Positions 5,984 to 9,691 of a stretch of DNA of 9,691 nt are shown one piece after another. Positions within the stretch are counted from its first letter, which is position 1. Every line of letters starts with the position of its first letter. Below the pieces are notes generated by a model. That model was not told the DNA's origin and made no database searches. It worked only from the letters and a program-made list of their open reading frames with translations. Source of the stretch: Bacilli bacterium. GTDB taxonomy: Bacteria; Bacillota_I; Bacilli_A; RF39; UBA660. Location: contig JAFUFG010000081.1 of assembly GCA_017470045.1 (NCBI GenBank), forward strand, positions 1 through 9,691, read 5' to 3'. A program made the position numbers and the translations under genes.

Positions 5984-6523
5984 ATGCTAAATTTTCCGTA
6001 TTATAGTATGGATGATTGTTCTATTTATAGTTTTGATTTATTATCAGATTATTTTAAAAGCGAACGAATTTTAGTTAAGCTATTCGAATCTGCGGTTCGA
6101 ATGAAGAATTATGAAAAGATTGATATTATCGTGAATAGTATGTACTGCTATTTATGTGATATTATTGATCTTTCGGATTCTTTTTCTATGGTACCTTCGG
6201 ATGATCGTTATTCGGATTTAAAAAAAGATACGGATGGTCATTTTTTTCTAGATGCGGATTCTAAGAAACAATTAAAATCACGAATTCAGTTTTCTTTATC
6301 TTATGATAGAGAGTCTCCTGTTTTCTTAAAAGATTATTCTTCGAAACATTTGTATTCTAAAGATACGGATGATTGTTATACTTATTCTTTTTACTTAAAT
6401 GGAGAAGAATTATTAGAATTTCAATCTTCTATTTGCTTATTTTTTGATTCTCGGATTATCGATGAGATAGAAGACCATCATCGAAAGTATCAAGATTTGA
6501 TAGATGCGAATTTATTGGAATAA
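5984..6523 (+). CDS. Unrecognised soluble acidic protein, 179 aa
   Basis: The third gene of the apparent operon starts 27 bases after the preceding stop with no terminator between, and uses AGGAGGG (5971-5977). The product has no membrane segment or signal peptide. It is rich in Asp, Ser and Tyr, with many S-D and T-D pairs (LSDSFSMVPSDDRYSDLKKDTDG, about residues 63-85), and an acidic helical C-terminus (IIDEIEDHHRKYQDLIDANLLE). A partly helical N-terminal half (about 22-60) contains three Cys in MYCYLCD and nearby positions. It may be the cytoplasmic partner of the two membrane proteins upstream, but that rests on position only. No family is recognised. Transcription ends at the shared bidirectional hairpin right after the stop. 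Confidence 0.8.
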   Translation: MLNFPYYSMDDCSIYSFDLLSDYFKSERILVKLFESAVRMKNYEKIDIIVNSMYCYLCDIIDLSDSFSMVPSDDRYSDLKKDTDGHFFLDADSKKQLKSRIQFSLSYDRESPVFLKDYSSKHLYSKDTDDCYTYSFYLNGEELLEFQSSICLFFDSRIIDEIEDHHRKYQDLIDANLLE

Positions 6524-6548
6524 AAAAACAAGTCATTGACTTGTTTTT
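6524..6548. terminator. Bidirectional intrinsic terminator between convergent genes
   Basis: AAAAACAAGTC (6524-6534) is perfectly complementary to GACTTGTTTTT (6538-6548) with a 3-nt loop. The T-tract serves plus-strand transcripts and the A-tract serves minus-strand ones. The TAA stops of both convergent genes (6521-6523 plus, 6547-6549 minus) abut or overlap the stem. Confidence 0.88.
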
Positions 6549-7113
6549 ATATGTATCTGTTTTCTAATATTTTATAGTGAAAACTATTTAGTTCTTCTAA
6601 TTTTTCTTTTGGTAATTCTACTAGATAAGTAATATTTTCTTCGTATTTTTTATCGATAATATGATTGTCTTTTAAGATATAGTCTAATTTTTTTACAGAT
6701 TCATAGTTTGTTTCTATTTGGACTAGGTATCCTTCTATTAATTCTTTTGTTTCGGATTCTTGTAGGGTAGAAGTTAAACTTTTGGTGTAGGCTCTAACTA
6801 AGCCTCCTGCACCTAATTTAATCCCACCGAAGTAACGAATTGTGATTGCTAGTACATTTATTAAATTTTCTTTGATTAGAACATTTAACATTGGAATACC
6901 GGCTGTTCCGCCTGGCTCTCCATCATCGGATGATTTTTGCGAATCAAGTGTACGGAATGCATAGCAATAATGAGTTGCTTTTGGATATTCTTCTTTTGCT
7001 AGATCTAGTTCTTTTTTGATATCTTCGGAATTATTGATGCGGATTAACTTCGTGATAAATCTAGAATTCTTTACTTCAATTTCAACAGTTTTATTTTCTA
7101 AAATGGTTTTCAT
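6547..7113 (-). CDS. yigZ: YigZ/IMPACT family protein (UPF0029)
   Basis: This conserved cytosolic family is related to the eukaryotic translational regulator IMPACT; the bacterial role is not settled, and a link to translation is inferred in the literature. The 188-residue protein has the family hallmarks in order: KNSRFIT (about 15-21), ATHYCYAFR (46-54), SSDDGEPGGTAGIPML (61-76) and RYFGGIKLGAGGLVRAY (93-109). A short ferredoxin-like C-terminal domain (about 125-188) follows. It is somewhat shorter than typical members (about 205-215). In the usual SDDGEPSGTAGKPML the Ser and Lys are here Gly and Ile. The start at 7113 follows AGGTGA (7118-7123) by four bases and has its own promoter, divergent from the transporter gene. 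It ends in the hairpin shared with the convergent operon. Confidence 0.93.
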   Translation of the reverse strand: MKTILENKTVEIEVKNSRFITKLIRINNSEDIKKELDLAKEEYPKATHYCYAFRTLDSQKSSDDGEPGGTAGIPMLNVLIKENLINVLAITIRYFGGIKLGAGGLVRAYTKSLTSTLQESETKELIEGYLVQIETNYESVKKLDYILKDNHIIDKKYEENITYLVELPKEKLEELNSFHYKILENRYI

Positions 7114-7129
7114 TAAATCACCTGATTAA

Positions 7130-7158
7130 ATTATATATTATTTACTATTATATTTCTA
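7130..7158 (-). promoter_or_regulatory. Minus-strand promoter for yigZ with very short leader
   Basis: Read on the minus strand, TAGAAA (7158-7153) and a perfect TATAAT (7135-7130) are separated by 17 bp. The predicted start falls about at the first base of the AGGTGA ribosome site (7123-7118), leaving a leader of about 10 nt before the ATG. It overlaps back-to-back with the transporter promoter. Confidence 0.65.
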
Positions 7159-7164
7159 GTTTTG

Positions 7165-7173
7165 TGGTATAAT
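7165..7173 (+). promoter_or_regulatory. Extended -10 promoter for the AI-2E family transporter
   Basis: TG-G-TATAAT is a perfect extended -10; the candidate -35 (CTATTA, 7145-7150) is poor. The predicted start near 7180 precedes the AAAGGG ribosome site (7185-7190) and ATG 7199. Confidence 0.7.
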
Positions 7174-7198
7174 TTAATGTAGAGAAAGGGTGTTAAAA

Positions 7199-8374
7199 AT
7201 GTTTGATAAATTTTTTAAGAAGTCGAAGCGTAAAGAAACAGAAGTTGATATTACGAGTTTAAATGATATTATTCGTACTAGTCGTAAGTTAATTCGAATT
7301 GGTTTCTTTATGGCAATTGTATGTTTAATCTTACTTGGAACTTACTTAATTCAAGAATGGAAGATCTTAAAGTATGTAGGAGAACTAATTACTGTCATTT
7401 CTCCAATCTTTATCGGATTTATACTTGCGTGGTTATGTATTCCAGCTGTTAAGTTCTTGGAAAGTAAAAATGTACCAAAACTATTATCTTGTATCATTGT
7501 TTATGTAGGAATTCTTGCATTCATCATTATTTTACTTAGTGCATTGGTTCCATCCTTTGTTGCACAAATGGGAGACTTTGCTACATCATTACCATCGATT
7601 ATTGAAGAGATTAAAGATTTTAGTGATGGAATCTTCCGTTGGATGAATAATTCAATTATTGATTCTATGGATTTAAAAGAAAATATTTATGGAGCAATAG
7701 AAGGATTTGCGAAAGAATTTACTACGGATTTACCAAATAAGATCTTTGTTGTTGGTAAAGGAATCGTTAGTGGAGGAATTAATGTTGTACTAGGATTGAT
7801 GATTGGATTCTACGTATTATTTGATTTTGATAAGTTAAATAATGGTTTAAAAGGAATGTTACCAGTTACTTGGAGAGATGGTTATGATGATTTATGTAAT
7901 CGTTTAAATAATTCTCTAAGAGGTTATGTACAAGGATTATTAATTGTTATGTTACTTGTATTCTTAACACAAAGTATTGGTCTTACTTTAGCTGGATTAA
8001 AGGCTCCATTACTATTTGCATTATTCTGTGCAATTACTGATGTTATTCCTTATTTTGGACCATATATTGGAGCAATACCTGCCGTTATCGTTGGATTTAC
8101 GATGAGTCCAATTGTTGGTATTTGCTGTATTATTTCTATTGTAGTTGTTCAGTTATTAGAAAATAATTTCTATCAACCATTAATTATGGGACATACTATG
8201 AAATTACATCCAGTTACGATTATGATTGGATTACTTGTATTCGAACATTTCTTTGGAATCTTAGGAATGATCGTTGCAACACCTGCTATTGCATGTATTA
8301 AAGTAATCATAATGTTTATTAATGAAAAAACTGGAATTGGTACGAAAGTTACAGGAGAAGAAGAAAGTAAATAA
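7199..8374 (+). CDS. AI-2E family transporter (PerM/YdbI/YhhT-type membrane protein)
   Basis: This polytopic inner-membrane family contains the proposed AI-2 exporter TqsA and various ion or solute exporters; the substrate here cannot be told from sequence. The 391-residue protein has a basic cytoplasmic N-terminus (MFDKFFKKSKRK). Hydrophobic segments lie at about 33-50, 62-80 and 95-115, then an extracytoplasmic-type domain at about 120-190, then a cluster of helices from 193 to 375. Hallmarks are DVIPYFGPYIGAIPA (281-295) and ENNFYQPLIMGHTMKLHP (321-338), with ATPAIACIK near the end. Length is normal for the family. The ATG at 7199 is chosen because the in-frame GTG at 7190 overlaps the ribosome site. 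It is monocistronic, between a divergent promoter and a terminator just after the stop. Confidence 0.92.
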   Translation: MFDKFFKKSKRKETEVDITSLNDIIRTSRKLIRIGFFMAIVCLILLGTYLIQEWKILKYVGELITVISPIFIGFILAWLCIPAVKFLESKNVPKLLSCIIVYVGILAFIIILLSALVPSFVAQMGDFATSLPSIIEEIKDFSDGIFRWMNNSIIDSMDLKENIYGAIEGFAKEFTTDLPNKIFVVGKGIVSGGINVVLGLMIGFYVLFDFDKLNNGLKGMLPVTWRDGYDDLCNRLNNSLRGYVQGLLIVMLLVFLTQSIGLTLAGLKAPLLFALFCAITDVIPYFGPYIGAIPAVIVGFTMSPIVGICCIISIVVVQLLENNFYQPLIMGHTMKLHPVTIMIGLLVFEHFFGILGMIVATPAIACIKVIIMFINEKTGIGTKVTGEEESK

Positions 8375-8387
8375 TCTTCTTCTTTTT
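8356..8387 (+). terminator. Intrinsic terminator after the transporter gene
   Basis: AGAAGAAGA (8356-8364), within the 3' coding end, pairs with TCTTCTTCT (8375-8383), with a 10-nt loop that holds the stop codon and a short T-run to 8387. The stem is simple-sequence and modest in strength. Confidence 0.65.
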
Positions 8388-8389
8388 AC

Positions 8390-8431
8390 TTGTATAAATT
8401 TTATTATTTTGTTAAAATATATTTGTATATT
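8390..8431 (+). promoter_or_regulatory. Candidate promoter(s) for the T-box leader
   Basis: TTGTAT (8390-8395), 17 bp, TAAAAT (8413-8418) is one option. A TATATT at 8426-8431, preceded by TTTG, is another and would start transcripts close to 8438. The region is almost all A/T, so the exact promoter cannot be fixed by eye. Confidence 0.4.
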
Positions 8432-8435
8432 TTTT

Positions 8436-8618
8436 AAGGGACGTTGATTTTAGACGAGTACTTATTTGATTTATTTTAGAGACATTCTGGTTGGTGTAAA
8501 GAATGATGATAGAATAAGGAAGCTACTAAAGGAGTCTCATCGGGAGACCGTTATCAAAAAGAGTAAATAAAAGGATGGTACCGTGCTTTATGCACTCCTT
8601 AGGTATCATTCTTTTTTT
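8436..8618 (+). promoter_or_regulatory. T-box riboswitch leader (tRNA-sensing)
   Basis: The leader has canonical T-box parts in order. A lower stem I pairs 8448-8453 with 8526-8531. The loop-E bases AGTA (8457-8460) face GAA (8519-8521) across helix CTTATT/AATAAG (8461-8466 with 8513-8518). A distal arm CATTCT/AGAATG (8483-8488 with 8500-8505) carries GGTTGGTGTAA, the tRNA-elbow contact. Stem III is GTCTC/GAGAC (8534-8538 with 8544-8548). The antiterminator is AAGGA/TCCTT (8571-8575 with 8596-8600), with the invariant bulge TGGTACC (8576-8582) and inner helix GTGC/GCAC. Stem II is missing, as in the compact Bacillus glyQS type. The specifier after GAA reads GCTA: GCT (Ala, with the usual following A) or CTA (Leu, by usual spacing). 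The TGGT bulge fits a tRNA with discriminator A, true for both. It sits just upstream of two kinase-like genes. Confidence 0.92.
8571..8618 (+). terminator. T-box regulated terminator, alternative to the antiterminator
   Basis: AAGGATGGTACC (8571-8582) pairs along all 12 positions (two G-U) with GGTATCATTCTT (8602-8613), enclosing the GTGC/GCAC hairpin and followed by T to 8618. Its 5' arm is the same sequence used in the antiterminator, so uncharged tRNA binding to TGGT should prevent it. Confidence 0.9.
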
Positions 8619-8632
8619 GTTTAGGAGGGACT

Positions 8633-9184
8633 ATGAAACTATTTATTATAGCTGGTAAGGCAAAGTGTGGTAAAACAACGTTTGGTAATTACTTGAGAGA
8701 AGAATTAAAAGAATATGGATATAAACCTTGTGTGATGCAAATAACTGGTCCACTTTATGGATATGCAGAAGATTATTTTGATTGGGATCCAAATAGTGAT
8801 GAGAAGCCTCGTGAATTCTTACAAAAGATGGGTACTGATATTATTAAAGAAAAACTTGGTAAGAAAACATTTCTTTTAGATCGTTTATCTGAAGATATTG
8901 ATATCTTAAGTGAATTCTTTGATACCTTTATTATTACGGATGCTAGATATCCAGAAGAGATTACTTATTTTAAAGAGAAATTTGATAAGGTTTGTACCAT
9001 TAAATTACTTCGTAATGATTATGAAGACAATTTAACGGATAGTGAAAGAAACCATATTACGGAAGTTGCGATGGATGAATATGATGATTTTGATTATATC
9101 TTGGAAAATGATGGGTTAGATTCTTTAAAGAATACGGCTCATATCTTAGTAAAAAGCGAAGAGGAGGCAGAGGGTCTTGAATAA
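8633..9184 (+). CDS. P-loop deoxynucleoside monophosphate kinase-like protein
   Basis: Predicted P-loop kinase of the dNMP-kinase (phage T4 gp1-like) type, which transfers phosphate from ATP to a nucleoside monophosphate in the cytosol. The 183-residue protein has Walker A GKAKCGKTT at residues 8-16, REFLQKMGTD at 60-69 and FIITDARYPEE at 99-109. The last resembles the (I/V)-(S/T)-D-x-R-x-x-x-E motif of dNMP kinases. A C-terminal acidic segment (SERNHITE...YILENDG, about 137-161) resembles the closing part of that fold. The substrate is not certain and the family call is by motif. The start ATG 8633 follows a strong AGGAGGG (8623-8629), placed after the T-box terminator. Its 3' end overlaps the next gene by 8 bases. 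A T-box here means expression is expected to depend on an uncharged tRNA. Confidence 0.8.
   Translation: MKLFIIAGKAKCGKTTFGNYLREELKEYGYKPCVMQITGPLYGYAEDYFDWDPNSDEKPREFLQKMGTDIIKEKLGKKTFLLDRLSEDIDILSEFFDTFIITDARYPEEITYFKEKFDKVCTIKLLRNDYEDNLTDSERNHITEVAMDEYDDFDYILENDGLDSLKNTAHILVKSEEEAEGLE
9161..9167 (+). promoter_or_regulatory. Ribosome binding site for the TTG-initiated second kinase
   Basis: GAGGAGG lies nine bases before TTG 9177, within the 3' coding end of the upstream kinase. There is no ATG between it and the Walker A motif other than one inside that motif, so TTG is the best start. Confidence 0.7.
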
Positions 9185-9691
9185 ACTATATGCAATCGTT
9201 GGAATGAGTGGTAGCGGCAAAAGTGTTGTTACAGATTATCTAGAAGAAGCTGGTTGGTCTAAGTTATATTTTGGTGGTATTACTTATAAATTAATGAAAG
9301 AAGCTGGAATTGAAAGAACAGAGGACGGAAAAAGTGAGAAGGAGTTTCGTGAGAAGCTTCGAGCGGAACATGGACCTGAATGTTATGCGAAGTTCTTAGA
9401 ACCAGATATTCGTGTTGAATTAGAAAAAGGCAATGTCGTATTAGATGGCCTTTACTCTTGGTACGAATATAAATATTTAATTGAAAGATTCCCAGAATTA
9501 AAATTAATCTGTGTCGTTGTTGACAAAGAATTACGATATGAAAGAGTAGGCAATCGACCTGATCGTCCATTTGATCGTAGTGCGATTGAATATCGTGATT
9601 TATCTGAAATTGAGAATCTTTATAAAGGTGGTCCTATTGCTTTTGCAGACTATTATATTTTAAATAATACCGATAAAGATAATGAAATTAA
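9177..9691 (+). CDS. P-loop NMP/dephospho-CoA kinase-like protein (UPF0200-like), 3' end outside window
   Basis: The frame opens at TTG 9177 and stays open to the right edge (171 codons plus two bases). It starts MNKLYAIVGMSGSGKS with a clean Walker A at residues 9-16. It has E-F-R-E-K-L-R near 57-62, GNVVLDGLYSW at about 85-95, a conserved R-Y-E-R-x-x-x-R lid-like segment at about 120-127, and then RD-LSEI...KGGPIAFADYYILNN at about 140-164. That last pattern (RD..E......IA.ADY.I.N) is typical of dephospho-CoA-kinase-like proteins and of UPF0200, so a nucleotide or nucleoside kinase is likely, with substrate unknown. It overlaps the upstream kinase stop by 8 bases, indicating translational coupling in one T-box operon. 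A reverse-strand open frame across 9280-9570 is only its shadow. Confidence 0.85.
   Translation, partial: MNKLYAIVGMSGSGKSVVTDYLEEAGWSKLYFGGITYKLMKEAGIERTEDGKSEKEFREKLRAEHGPECYAKFLEPDIRVELEKGNVVLDGLYSWYEYKYLIERFPELKLICVVVDKELRYERVGNRPDRPFDRSAIEYRDLSEIENLYKGGPIAFADYYILNNTDKDNEI

Noticed and set aside
7190..7198. GTG start for the AI-2E family transporter
   Set aside because: The GTG overlaps the AAAGGG ribosome site; ATG 7199 is correctly spaced.
8375..8632. Gene-free gap that could hide a small gene
   Set aside because: It is fully explained by a terminator, a promoter region and the T-box leader. No start with ribosome site and open frame is seen before 8633.
9280..9570. Reverse-strand open frame of 96 codons
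   Set aside because: It lies wholly opposite the P-loop kinase coding frame, has no ribosome site and encodes a product without family features.

Overview
The window is strongly AT-rich DNA with short intergenic gaps, purine-rich Shine-Dalgarno sites and intrinsic terminators after most transcription units. It uses the standard bacterial code: Trp is read as TGG and no gene contains an in-frame TGA. A spoIIGA-sigE pair, a T-box riboswitch and the general style point to a low-GC, spore-forming (or recently spore-forming) member of the Bacillota. An uncultured gut lineage of Bacilli/Erysipelotrichia type is my guess. Apart from the 5' remnant and the end-truncated kinase, all genes look intact. 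I see no rRNA, tRNA, CRISPR array, insertion sequence or phage gene.

Layout, left to right. (1) 1-648 is the 3' end of an unrecognised gene. (2) 710-1030 encodes a small membrane protein and 1104-1631 an unrecognised soluble protein, each with its own promoter and terminator. (3) 1698-3100 is the spoIIGA-sigE operon: the membrane aspartyl protease that activates pro-sigma-E, followed by the mother-cell sigma factor, with overlapping stop and start. sigG, which commonly follows, is absent. (4) 3159-4205 is a monocistronic unrecognised gene with a His-rich C-terminal segment. (5) 4268-6523 looks like a three-gene operon: a membrane-anchored extracytoplasmic protein, a polytopic membrane protein and a soluble acidic protein. 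None is recognisable. (6) 6547-7113 on the minus strand is a YigZ/IMPACT-family protein. It converges on the preceding operon through a shared bidirectional terminator and diverges from (7) 7199-8374, an AI-2E-family transporter. (8) 8390-8618 is a promoter and a compact T-box leader. It controls two overlapping P-loop kinase genes: a dNMP-kinase-like gene (8633-9184) and a dephospho-CoA-kinase/UPF0200-like gene starting at TTG 9177 and running off the window.

The most notable points are the T-box in front of nucleotide-kinase-like genes instead of an aminoacyl-tRNA synthetase or amino-acid gene, the short sigma-E pro-sequence without a downstream sigG, a recurrent very short leader (-10 box, about 5-7 nt, GGTGAT, 3 nt, ATG), and the unrecognised three-gene membrane cluster. 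No gene-free stretch exceeds 300 bases. The longest, 8375-8632, is accounted for by a terminator, a promoter and the T-box.
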